NCBI GenBank assembly: GCA_016196225.1
Contig: JACPXZ010000006.1
Span: forward strand, 1-32,252
Origin: Candidatus Peregrinibacteria bacterium
Lineage (GTDB): Bacteria > Patescibacteriota > Gracilibacteria > Peribacterales > Peribacteraceae
Length of the DNA: 32,252 nucleotides
Direction: 5' to 3'
Each line of letters begins with the position of its first letter. The first letter of the stretch is position 1. Positions 14,779 through 22,608 of the stretch are shown piece by piece. The notes below the pieces were generated by a model. It searched no databases. It saw nothing but the letters and a program-made list of their open reading frames with translations, and was not told the origin of the DNA. A program made the translations under genes and the position numbers.

Positions 14779-16950
14779 TTGGATATTTTGAAACACAAAA
14801 AAACACTTCTTTTGGGCCTTGTTCTCTTTGTTCTAACGCCTTCGGTGATGCGGGTGATCCTCATGCGGTCGTATGCCGAGTTTCCTGGGGCACTGCTCTA
14901 CCATGGACTGGTTTTTGTTTTGCCATTTTCAATTTTTGCGCTGTTGCCGGAGGTTCTGCGATTGACCAGTCGATGGATACTCGCAGGTGCTGGAGCCGCG
15001 TATTTTCTCGCAACATACTCCCTTATGGGATATTGGGGTTATACCGGAGGACCATTGGATATGTTCTTTGTGCTGGACTCCTGGTCCGATGTCTTACCTA
15101 CGATGCGAGATGTGATCGGGATCCATGGTCTGGTCTTTATGAGTGGTTTACTTATGTTAGTCGGTTGGATGTTCATGCGACTCTTTTGTGCACTCCTTCA
15201 ACCGGTTCCGGTGTACACACGGAGAATCAGTGGACGTATCGTTGGTCTTACAGTACTGGTTGTGAGTTTTACGTTGGTCTCTCCCTCTTATGGATACCTT
15301 TCCGAGCAGCTCGGGAGTGTCCTTTCCGTGAAGGAAGCACGGAAAATCATGACGACACAGTTCCCGGATAACAGTGTCTTTGGTACGGATTCGAACGAGA
15401 GTGTGTTTATCCTTCAACTCGAATCCGGAAATGGGATGGCCTCGGAGGGGAAACTCACAATTGATGGGAAACAGTATGATGGGCTCTATGCTCCCATGAT
15501 GCGGCGTGTCGCGGAGGATGGCGTCCATTTCCCGCTCTTTTGGGGGAATTCGATGCAGACCAATCGGGGACAGGAGGCAATCCTCTGTGGCATTGCAAAC
15601 AATATGGGTGATTCGTATTCGTATCGCCCGCAGGATATTTCGACCAAATGCCTCCCGGAGATTCTTAAAGAAAATGGATACAAAACAGTGTTCCTTTCCT
15701 CATATTACGAAGACCAATATTTCAACCTAGGCGAATTTATGGATCACATTGGATTTGAGGATAGTCATCACGGGGACATGATGGTCCCGGGTGAAGATAC
15801 CAAGTATCCGTGGGGATATGACGATTGTTCGTTTGTACGGCGCTCATTCGATTATCTCAAAGCTACATATATGCCGAATGAGAAAAAGTTTGTGTACCTC
15901 GAATTTACAAACAACCACATGCCGTTTATCCCGCGTGAAGAATATGCGTCTGTGCATCCCTTTTCCTCTCCGCGCAATTACATTGAGCGATACCTCGACT
16001 CCGCCGCAGAGCAGGATCATTGTGTCGGAGAGTTTTATAAAGCCTTTCAGGAGTACACCGGAGGTAATGCACATTTGTTGATTCTGCCTGATCACTCATG
16101 GCCGGTCGGCACACACAGGAATACCTTTAATGAACGCAATGCCTACAACGATAATATCCTGACTAACTTTGCGTATGTTCCTCCCGTGTCCCGACGTGCA
16201 GAATTCCGTATCGGGGAGATCCTCGACCGGATATTCAGTCAGACAGACATTATTCCAACACTGTTCGAAATCCTTAACAGAACATCGTATCCCCAATCCT
16301 TTGTCTTTGCTTTGAAAAAGGAATCTGCGAGTGAAGAAGTCTATGAAGATTGCCACGTCTTTACCCAACCCTACGGTGGGGGCATGCTTGCCATTCTGCG
16401 TGGGCAAGACAAGTTCATCTACCTCGTCCCGGACCAGATAGTGATTCACTTTGATCTCACGACAGATTTTTACGAAAAAAATCCGGAAGTGGTTGGGGAA
16501 GATATTTCGTATGACCAATTTATCGAGCAATATATGTGTGATCGGTATCGTCAAGGGCAAGGGGAGCGCGTGATAGTATGGGAAGGATCGGTGCATTTTG
16601 GGAACGAAGTGGCAAAAAATGACTGGGTGGATGAGGATCCGGTTTGGATCCGGGTTATTGGAGAGGAGCCGGTGGAGGAATTCAATATTCCCTTTGCGAT
16701 CCCACTGGGATCGCGGATCGTAGAGATCGAACTCACGGCGGCGGACATGGAACCGGGACATCTGATCCTCCTCAACGGTGAGGAGGTGGGAACAAGCTGC
16801 AGTACTGGAGCAAAACACTGGACGTGTACCGTGAATCTCGAGAAGCCGTATACTGTTTCTGCTCAAGAAAATGTTTTCATGATGAAGTTCGGAGAAGAGG
16901 GGGGCGGGGATGATTTTATTCTGACCGGAATCAATGTGGTGATAGAGTAG
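14779..16950 (+). CDS. LTA-synthase-like membrane phosphotransferase (alkaline phosphatase/sulfatase superfamily)
   Basis: About five hydrophobic segments within the first 180 or so residues are followed by an extracellular sulfatase-fold domain, the layout of lipoteichoic acid synthases and related enzymes that move phosphoglycerol or phosphoethanolamine from lipids. Catalytic-site candidates are E215 in FILQLES, T261 in SMQTNRGQEAIL (the position of the LtaS nucleophile threonine), and D438/H439 in LPDHSW. A C-terminal region from about residue 540 (723 in total) is additional and looks beta-rich. The tail contains a possible disulfide pair (CSTGAKHWTC). The start is TTG at 14779 or, judged from the promoter, TTG at 14788. 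The glycosyltransferase that follows begins 7 bases after its stop. The natural acceptor is unknown. Confidence 0.8.
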   Translation: MDILKHKKTLLLGLVLFVLTPSVMRVILMRSYAEFPGALLYHGLVFVLPFSIFALLPEVLRLTSRWILAGAGAAYFLATYSLMGYWGYTGGPLDMFFVLDSWSDVLPTMRDVIGIHGLVFMSGLLMLVGWMFMRLFCALLQPVPVYTRRISGRIVGLTVLVVSFTLVSPSYGYLSEQLGSVLSVKEARKIMTTQFPDNSVFGTDSNESVFILQLESGNGMASEGKLTIDGKQYDGLYAPMMRRVAEDGVHFPLFWGNSMQTNRGQEAILCGIANNMGDSYSYRPQDISTKCLPEILKENGYKTVFLSSYYEDQYFNLGEFMDHIGFEDSHHGDMMVPGEDTKYPWGYDDCSFVRRSFDYLKATYMPNEKKFVYLEFTNNHMPFIPREEYASVHPFSSPRNYIERYLDSAAEQDHCVGEFYKAFQEYTGGNAHLLILPDHSWPVGTHRNTFNERNAYNDNILTNFAYVPPVSRRAEFRIGEILDRIFSQTDIIPTLFEILNRTSYPQSFVFALKKESASEEVYEDCHVFTQPYGGGMLAILRGQDKFIYLVPDQIVIHFDLTTDFYEKNPEVVGEDISYDQFIEQYMCDRYRQGQGERVIVWEGSVHFGNEVAKNDWVDEDPVWIRVIGEEPVEEFNIPFAIPLGSRIVEIELTAADMEPGHLILLNGEEVGTSCSTGAKHWTCTVNLEKPYTVSAQENVFMMKFGEEGGGDDFILTGINVVIE

Positions 16951-16957
16951 GAAGCCC

Positions 16958-17749
16958 ATGACCCTCTCACTTATTCTTCCATGCTTTAACGAAGAAGCGA
17001 CGATTGCTCAGACAGTACGATCGTGTATTGATTGGGTGGCGGAAAAAAAAATCATCGGAGAAATCATTGTGGTGAATGACGGGAGCACCGATCGATCGGG
17101 GGAGATCCTTGCAGCATTAAAGTCGCGGTTCCCGCTTTTGCGTATTGTTACGCACGGAGTCAATCAAGGGTATGGGGTCGCGGTACGGAGCGGTTGTGAT
17201 GCGGCGCGAATGGAATGGATTGCATTCATGGATAGTGATGGGCAGTTTGACGTCCGGGATTTGGAGAAGTTTGTGGGTCGGGAATCTGTTATTGCCGGTC
17301 GCAGGTGTCGGCGGGCAGATTCGATGCTGCGCAATGTGTACGGGAAGGGGCTCGGGATTGTTACGTGGATACTTTTTGGGGTATGGGTCCGGGATATTAA
17401 TTGCGGGATGAAGCTCTTTAAACGAGAGCTTTGGTCAGGCATTCGTCCAATATATGGAATCGAGAAGATGTTTAACACGGAGTTGTTCCTGCGGTTAAAA
17501 ACAATGGGGGTGGTATGGAGACAAGTGGATGTGCGACATTTTCCACGTCATGGAGGACATCCGACAGGCGCATCCGTAAAAGTCATTGGGAGGATGTTCA
17601 AAGAATTGTGGAAATTGCGGATGAACTTGTCCCTCATCGCGGCCGGACAATCGAGTTACTGCGCGAACAATTCACGCACCGAAGGTCCCATAGCCGAAGA
17701 AGCGATCGGTTCTGCACAGCCTGATCAGGGATTGGTTCGTAGTAGGTGA
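16958..17749 (+). CDS. Family 2 glycosyltransferase, polyprenyl-phosphate sugar synthase-like
   Basis: A 263-residue GT-A enzyme. It opens SLILPCFNEEATIAQTV and continues IIVVNDGSTDRSGEI; the DxD-type motif is FMDSDGQFD, followed by VIAGRR and DINCGMKLFKRELW, the layout of dolichol/polyprenol-phosphate mannose (or glucose) synthases. Such enzymes make the lipid-linked sugar donor used by GT39-type membrane enzymes, which are encoded next to it. One hydrophobic stretch (GLGIVTWILFGVWV) may touch the membrane. The last 38 or so residues, after WKLRMNLSLIA, look unlike the family and lie antisense to the end of the convergent GT39 gene (116-base overlap). A weak AGGA lies before the ATG. It probably forms an operon with the LTA-synthase-like gene. 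Confidence 0.85.
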   Translation: MTLSLILPCFNEEATIAQTVRSCIDWVAEKKIIGEIIVVNDGSTDRSGEILAALKSRFPLLRIVTHGVNQGYGVAVRSGCDAARMEWIAFMDSDGQFDVRDLEKFVGRESVIAGRRCRRADSMLRNVYGKGLGIVTWILFGVWVRDINCGMKLFKRELWSGIRPIYGIEKMFNTELFLRLKTMGVVWRQVDVRHFPRHGGHPTGASVKVIGRMFKELWKLRMNLSLIAAGQSSYCANNSRTEGPIAEEAIGSAQPDQGLVRSR

Positions 17750-19166
17750 ATGGACGATAGGCTTGGAAGGCGAGGAAGATCAGTATCCCCATCACCATTG
17801 CAATGCCTTTTTTTCGATTATCGGTGAGAGAGACGTAGCCGATGTGTTTGATCTGCATAAGGACGATTGCAAAAAGGACGAAGCTCAGGATCAGTGGGAT
17901 AAAGTAGTGGTACAGGTACATGACGCGCGAAAGCTGCGCCATGACGAACATGTAGGCAAGGTACATTCCCAGGAACACAGAAAGTTCAAATCGATATTTA
18001 AGTCGGAGGTTTAAGCAGAGTGAAGCAAGGAGAAAGCTGATACTTGCAATGACACCAAGAAGCCCCAATCCCCAAACGATGGGATTCGCTTGGAGATACA
18101 AATATTGATAGGCCTCGCTGTCCGGGGTTTCCCACCGATAGTTGATGGAGCGGGCTCCCACAGGCCACATAAACCACGGGCTCCCATTCTCATCGGGTTT
18201 GCAGAGATCGAGTGTCGGGACTCCCGCCTCGTAGTGGGAGAGGAAGTTCCACGAATCCCGAAGCATCACGGGGAAGGAGAGGAGAGAGTTCTGTTTTCCT
18301 TCGGTAAGGATCCGCTTATAACTCTGCGATGCCTGATAGTATCCCGCGTCCGGGAGGTCCGGATTAATTTTTGTCGCGAGAGAAAAATGTATTTGCCAGA
18401 CCGCACCGTAGAGGAGGAGGAAAGAAATTCCACTGTAACGGAGGAATGTCCATAGGCGCGGATGATCGGACCGTAGGGTCCAGAGGAGAATAGGGACGAG
18501 GAGCAGGACAATAAGACCAAGAACCTTGGTAGCCGCAGTCGCCGCCAAGGCTAACCCAAAAAGAACCGACGCCCATTTAAACTTTTTCTTTTCTTGGAGG
18601 GGCACCCCCCCCTTAGGGGGGGGATGAAGGGGGGGGGTGAATTCCAATAAAAGAAGAAACGCCAATATCGTCAGCAGTACAAAGAACACCATAGTCGAAT
18701 CCAACATTGCACCGCGAAAGTGGACGATCAGCGCATTGTCAAAGACATAAGGGAAGGAGAGGAGAGCGGCAAGAAGTGCCTTGCGTGTGAGGAGAAGAAG
18801 TATCCCAAAAAAGATAAGTGCTCCTCCCCACGCAAAGAGGACCGGAAAGAGTCGGTATCCTGCAAAAGAGAATCCTGGGGAGAGGTTGCGTGCATAATCT
18901 GTCCCGATGAATGCCCAGTCATCGGGATTGGCATCGACAATCTTTTCTCCGAGAGCAATGAGGAGTTTTGCGAGCGGGGGATGCGGTTCCATGAAGAACG
19001 TCCCCGTCAGATATTTCTGCGCGCTCGAAAGAAAATAGTTCTCATCCCAAAATAAAGCAGGAGGGTATGTGTAATTATAGACGTACGTGAAGTACGAGAG
19101 AATGAGAATGATCGCTCCGTAAAAAACGGTATGCCATGTCCAGATTGATCGAGCGTTAACGGACAT
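17634..19166 (-). CDS. GT39 protein O-mannosyltransferase-like membrane glycosyltransferase, with repeat insertion
   Basis: A 510-residue polytopic protein with about ten membrane segments. The first outer loop holds FWDENYFLSSAQKYL (D41/E42, the catalytic acidic pair of the PMT/GT-C fold) and FMEPHPPLAKLL, both typical of dolichyl-phosphate-mannose protein O-mannosyltransferases. It would move a sugar from a polyprenyl-phosphate donor, perhaps made by the adjacent GT2, onto exported proteins or another surface acceptor. Residues about 172-190 (TPPLHPPPKGGVPLQEKKK) come from a palindromic repeat with C8, G8 and G9 tracts and fall in a loop between membrane spans. The C-terminal tail overlaps the GT2 gene. 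The ATG at 19166 lies 7 bases from an extended -10 box. Confidence 0.8.
   Translation of the reverse strand: MSVNARSIWTWHTVFYGAIILILSYFTYVYNYTYPPALFWDENYFLSSAQKYLTGTFFMEPHPPLAKLLIALGEKIVDANPDDWAFIGTDYARNLSPGFSFAGYRLFPVLFAWGGALIFFGILLLLTRKALLAALLSFPYVFDNALIVHFRGAMLDSTMVFFVLLTILAFLLLLEFTPPLHPPPKGGVPLQEKKKFKWASVLFGLALAATAATKVLGLIVLLLVPILLWTLRSDHPRLWTFLRYSGISFLLLYGAVWQIHFSLATKINPDLPDAGYYQASQSYKRILTEGKQNSLLSFPVMLRDSWNFLSHYEAGVPTLDLCKPDENGSPWFMWPVGARSINYRWETPDSEAYQYLYLQANPIVWGLGLLGVIASISFLLASLCLNLRLKYRFELSVFLGMYLAYMFVMAQLSRVMYLYHYFIPLILSFVLFAIVLMQIKHIGYVSLTDNRKKGIAMVMGILIFLAFQAYRPFTYYEPIPDQAVQNRSLLRLWDLRCVNCSRSNSIVRPR
18605..18637. repeat. Palindromic repeat with C8/G8/G9 tracts inside the GT39 gene
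   Basis: C8 (18605-18612), TTA, G8 (18616-18623), ATGAA, G9 (18629-18637). It has the same left-right-right design as 28322-28354. It is in-frame in the minus-strand gene. Long homopolymer runs are prone to slippage. Confidence 0.85.
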
Positions 19167-19173
19167 GGAGCGT

Positions 19174-19202
19174 AGTGTACCAAAAAGAATTCGTTGAGTC
19201 CA
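19174..19202 (-). promoter_or_regulatory. Promoter of the GT39 gene (leaderless type)
   Basis: On the minus strand TGGACT (19202-19197), a 17-base spacer, then TGG-TACACT as extended -10 (hexamer 19179-19174). It ends 7 bases before the ATG at 19166, so transcription should begin at the start codon itself. Confidence 0.55.
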
Positions 19203-19217
19203 AAGAGTCCGATGAGG

Positions 19218-20504
19218 TTAGTACACTGGTACTACGTGATTAATGATCGTGAAGAGCGCAACACATATCAGGGCCACCTTCCATGCGCGTACGGATCGGC
19301 ATGCGTACAAATTGTTACTCAAGAGGTACCCGATCCCAAAAATAACCGGTGCGATGTAAATCGCCTTTGCCGGATGCCACGGAGCGTACGGCTTATCATA
19401 GACAAACTGCAGAGAAGCGATGACCTGCAGGAGGGAGAAGGTTAGGACAACCAGTCCCAGTGCTCTCCATAATGGGGGAGAGCGGTGACGATATTTTCGC
19501 AGAGCAATGAAGCCGCTCAAAAGAAGGATGGGCATCGAGGCGATGTACATCATGCTCACAAAAATGGAGGGAGAATTTTGTGCCCGAAACCATGTGGAAC
19601 GTGCCCAAATACTGTTCCATGTATCAAAGAGGCGGATCCCGGCAAAGTCAAAATCTTCGAGTGCGGTTCCCTCTGCGTGTGCGATGGGGGCGAATAATTG
19701 ATTGAGGACGAATGTCAGTCGATCTTGGTTGCGCTCGGCCTGATACGGTTCGATCCATCCGTCATTATTGGAAGGGAGAAACACTCCTTCGGTTTTGTAA
19801 TAGCGGTTGAAGTAGTATGGAGAAGCGAGAGCGAGAGCGAAGATACTGAGGAAAGTGGCGGCGGTAATACGTTTAAATTGGAACTGTGTTTTCGGAGAGA
19901 AGACGGCGACGAGAGGAGGAATGGTAAGGAGGATAAGGCCGGAGAAACGCGTGAGGAGAGAGAACGTAAGGACGGCGATGAGGCCGAGAGTGAGGCGGAT
20001 CGTTTGTTCACGCGTATTCTCACACCAAAAAAGTCGGATAGAGACATAGAGGGTGGCGCTCGCACAGGCGACGATGATTGCATCGAGATTGATACTCGCG
20101 GCCATGTAGACTTGGAGGGGGATACTGGCAGTGAGATAAAGGAAGGCGAGGGAGACCGGGTGATAGAGGAGGTTTAAGTGTTGAAGAGTTGCTCGGAGGA
20201 AGAAGAATGCCGTAAGGGAGGCTGCAAACGAAACGAGTTGTACGCTCACAATATCACTGACCCCGAGGGACATCAGTGAGTGGGGCAGGAGGAAGCCAAG
20301 CGGAGGATGATAGCTAAAAAAGCTTTCCCGGACGCCGACAATCGGGTTTTTCCACGAGAGGATCTGGAGCATCCATCGATGGGCGTCACTATCAAATCCC
20401 CACGACTCCCCCCATCGACTAAAGAGGATCCATAGGCGACTCGAGAGGAAGACCGTGAGCAAAAATCGCTCCCATCGTACCCATGTATTTACATGTCCAG
20501 ACAT
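19218..20504 (-). CDS. ArnT/GT39-like integral membrane glycosyltransferase
   Basis: A 428-residue polytopic protein with about ten hydrophobic segments. The first loop has WGFDSDAHRWMLQIL and SFFSYHPPLGFLLPHSLM, resembling the acidic-plus-HPP loop of GT39/GT83 enzymes that use polyprenyl-phosphate sugars outside the membrane. ASINLDAIIVACAS is a further conserved membrane motif. The frame can be read from a TTG at 20522, but that codon lies upstream of the -10 hexamer TATAAT, so the ATG at 20504 is chosen. It is a separate unit from the GT39 gene 51 bases downstream, which has its own promoter. The sugar and acceptor cannot be told from sequence. Confidence 0.75.
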   Translation of the reverse strand: MSGHVNTWVRWERFLLTVFLSSRLWILFSRWGESWGFDSDAHRWMLQILSWKNPIVGVRESFFSYHPPLGFLLPHSLMSLGVSDIVSVQLVSFAASLTAFFFLRATLQHLNLLYHPVSLAFLYLTASIPLQVYMAASINLDAIIVACASATLYVSIRLFWCENTREQTIRLTLGLIAVLTFSLLTRFSGLILLTIPPLVAVFSPKTQFQFKRITAATFLSIFALALASPYYFNRYYKTEGVFLPSNNDGWIEPYQAERNQDRLTFVLNQLFAPIAHAEGTALEDFDFAGIRLFDTWNSIWARSTWFRAQNSPSIFVSMMYIASMPILLLSGFIALRKYRHRSPPLWRALGLVVLTFSLLQVIASLQFVYDKPYAPWHPAKAIYIAPVIFGIGYLLSNNLYACRSVRAWKVALICVALFTIINHVVPVY

Positions 20505-20510
20505 CCGATC

Positions 20511-20516
20511 ATTATA
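20511..20516 (-). promoter_or_regulatory. -10 box of the ArnT-like gene (leaderless type)
   Basis: A perfect minus-strand TATAAT lies 6 bases before the ATG at 20504, so the first transcribed base should be the A of the start codon. No strong -35 is seen. It faces away from the prsW promoter 21 bases to its right. Confidence 0.55.
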
Positions 20517-20534
20517 CCGCAATTCGTAAAAATG

Positions 20535-20543
20535 TGCTATAAT
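20535..20543 (+). promoter_or_regulatory. Extended -10 promoter of prsW
   Basis: TGC-TATAAT is a consensus extended -10 (hexamer 20538-20543) ending 9 bases before the ATG at 20553. The transcript leader would be at most a few bases. Confidence 0.55.
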
Positions 20544-20552
20544 AACCAGATT

Positions 20553-21914
20553 ATGCCCTTTCTTGCGCTGTCACTGACATTCTCCCTTAGTAAGACTGCT
20601 GCGGTTGTCGTTGCCGTGATACTCCTCGCAAGTTTTGACCTTTCGGAGCGTCTAAAACATCGCGAGTCTCATGTGATCTTTGCATCGATCTTAGGGACGG
20701 TACTCTCTCTTTCGATCCTTGCGATTGTGCGTGCGCTCTTGCAACCCGGGATACAGGAGAATGCACACGTCATGGCGCTCGGAGTGCTTACGATTGTGCT
20801 CCTTTGGCGATGTCTCTTTGGTCCATGGGCGGCTCAAACAAAGGCGGTTGTTTTGGGGACATTTCTCTTTTGGATCGGGCTCTATACATTTTTTCACGAA
20901 CCTCCCGAACATCGTCTCATTCGGATCCTTGCAACGATCACGGCGATCATCCCTGCGGTGATCTGGTGCGTGCTCTTCCTCGAGTATCACCGGGAGCGGC
21001 TGGCAAGCGTTGTCCTTATGTTTTTTGCAGGCATGGTTGCCACGATTCCGATTCTTTTTTATGACGCGCTGGTGCGGAGGGGGGTGGAACTTCAATTTTT
21101 TGTGGTCAAACTTAAACCCGAGAGTTTTAACCAGTCCACGGAGCAATTTGTCTCGGGACAATTGATTGGGATCACGCCGCTCCATTCGACCATACTCACT
21201 GTTTTTCTATCGTTCATCATTGTGGGACTCATTGAAGAAGTCAGTAAGTATTGGGTGCTGCGTCGGAATGGGGAACCGTTTATCACGAGTGTGGACGATA
21301 TGCTCCAACTCTCCATCATGGTGGCCATCGGTTTCTCCTTTGCGGAGAACATTACCAATCCGGGATACTTTATGGGATTTGTCCGTGAGTATCTCGTCTT
21401 CCCGGATCGACCGGATATCATCGGTTTTATCAGTAATGTTGTCGGTCGGTCAGTGATGACCACCATGGTCCACATCGTCTCGACGGGAGTCATGGGGTAC
21501 TTCATCGGCCTTGCCATCTTTGCGAACCCGCTTCTCGAAGAGGGGTACAAGCAGGGGAGAATCAATCAGGTGGTTGAATGGCTTCATACCATACTGCGTG
21601 TCAAACGTGTACCGATCTTCCGGACAGAGATGCTCATTGTGGGTGTGGTGAGCGCGATTGTGTTGCATGGACTCTTTAACTTTTTGGTCACGCTCCCGGA
21701 TATCCTCCCAGGTAATCCCCGTACCCTTGGTGATCTCTTTGGTGTCCCGGGTCACCCGATACTCAAATATCTCGCGATTCTTCTTTTACCCGCTCTTTTC
21801 TATGTGGTCGGGGGCTTTTGGATGTTGACGGGACTTTTTATGAATAAAGAAAACATGAAGGAGCGGGGACATTTGGTCCAGAAGGAGGTATTTATCAAGG
21901 AGGCGGTGGCGTAG
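20553..21914 (+). CDS. PrsW-type intramembrane protease homolog
   Basis: A 453-residue polytopic membrane protein of the PrsW/CAAX-protease-like superfamily. The active-site pair is E228/E229 in GLIEEVSKYWVLRR, with the EExxK pattern. The second motif is GFSFAENITN, the third MVHIVSTGVMGYFIG, and the fourth H372 and N376 in LHGLFN. In Bacillus, PrsW performs site-1 cleavage of an anti-sigma factor; here the substrate is unknown and no sigma/anti-sigma pair is encoded nearby. The N-terminal third adds several membrane spans beyond the core. The chosen ATG follows the promoter, while a longer frame from 20493 would run through it. The VTT gene follows 14 bases later. Confidence 0.8.
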   Translation: MPFLALSLTFSLSKTAAVVVAVILLASFDLSERLKHRESHVIFASILGTVLSLSILAIVRALLQPGIQENAHVMALGVLTIVLLWRCLFGPWAAQTKAVVLGTFLFWIGLYTFFHEPPEHRLIRILATITAIIPAVIWCVLFLEYHRERLASVVLMFFAGMVATIPILFYDALVRRGVELQFFVVKLKPESFNQSTEQFVSGQLIGITPLHSTILTVFLSFIIVGLIEEVSKYWVLRRNGEPFITSVDDMLQLSIMVAIGFSFAENITNPGYFMGFVREYLVFPDRPDIIGFISNVVGRSVMTTMVHIVSTGVMGYFIGLAIFANPLLEEGYKQGRINQVVEWLHTILRVKRVPIFRTEMLIVGVVSAIVLHGLFNFLVTLPDILPGNPRTLGDLFGVPGHPILKYLAILLLPALFYVVGGFWMLTGLFMNKENMKERGHLVQKEVFIKEAVA

Positions 21915-21928
21915 AGTATTCATCATTC

Positions 21929-22546
21929 ATGCGCCATTGGTCCAACATTGCATTCGGTCTGTTCATTGTTTTTATCATCGCACTTGGGCTCTGGGAATAT
22001 CAGTGGGATCTGAAGGCTCTCGAAGACGGTATCCGGGCGGAGCCGCTTTTGGGTGCACTTCTTTATATAACACTCCTCATTGCATCGGTGGTGCTGCTCC
22101 CATTCTCATCTCTCCCGCTCCTACCACTGGCCGCGCGGATCTTTGGAGTATGGATGACGGGAGTCTTGAGCATCATCGGCTGGTGGCTGGGTTGTCTCAT
22201 CGCCTTCCAGATTGCGCGTCTCGGGCGGAGTGTCCTTGAGCGTTTTGTATCCTTCGCAGTTGTCGATCGGTTGGAGCGGCGGATTCCTCCGGATATCAAT
22301 TTTGCGGGGATCGTGATGCTCCGCATGATCCTCCCGGTCGATCTCACCAGCTTTGCGTTGGGACTCCTCAAAAATCTCCGTTTTTCTACCTATGCGGTGG
22401 CATCTCTTCTGGGGATCATGCCATTTGCATTTGTCTGGAGTTATGCGGGAGGGGAGATCGGGCGCGGGGAGATCTTGCCGGGGATAGCGATCCTACTTGT
22501 GTTACTCCTTACAGTGATGATGCTCCGGAGGAAGTGGTTACGGTGA
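21929..22546 (+). CDS. TVP38/TMEM64 (VTT/SNARE-associated domain) membrane protein
   Basis: A 205-residue membrane protein with about five hydrophobic segments. It contains the VTT core: VVLLPFSSLPLLPLAARIFG (re-entrant segment with prolines), then GWWLGCLIAFQIARLGRS, then FAGIVMLRMILPVDLTSFALGLL. Relatives (TVP38, DedA, TMEM41B) are implicated in lipid scrambling or transport across membranes. It lies 14 bases after prsW and ends before the S41 protease gene, so all three may be cotranscribed. No ribosome site is visible. Confidence 0.8.
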   Translation: MRHWSNIAFGLFIVFIIALGLWEYQWDLKALEDGIRAEPLLGALLYITLLIASVVLLPFSSLPLLPLAARIFGVWMTGVLSIIGWWLGCLIAFQIARLGRSVLERFVSFAVVDRLERRIPPDINFAGIVMLRMILPVDLTSFALGLLKNLRFSTYAVASLLGIMPFAFVWSYAGGEIGRGEILPGIAILLVLLLTVMMLRRKWLR

Positions 22547-22592
22547 CGGTGCCGAGTCAGAGAATCGTGTATCAGTTTCGGATCATGTGCAG

Positions 22593-22598
22593 TAGAAT
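22593..22598 (+). promoter_or_regulatory. Possible -10 box for the S41 protease gene
   Basis: TAGAAT ends 10 bases before the ATG at 22609. The -35 region is poor and the box lies just after the VTT gene, so an operon with prsW is equally possible. Confidence 0.25.
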
Positions 22599-22608
22599 TG
22601 CTGCAATC

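Noticed and set aside
16096-16959. A 287-codon minus-strand frame opposite the LTA-synthase-like gene
   Set aside because: It is antisense to the sulfatase-fold core and the C-terminal region, and has no motif of its own.
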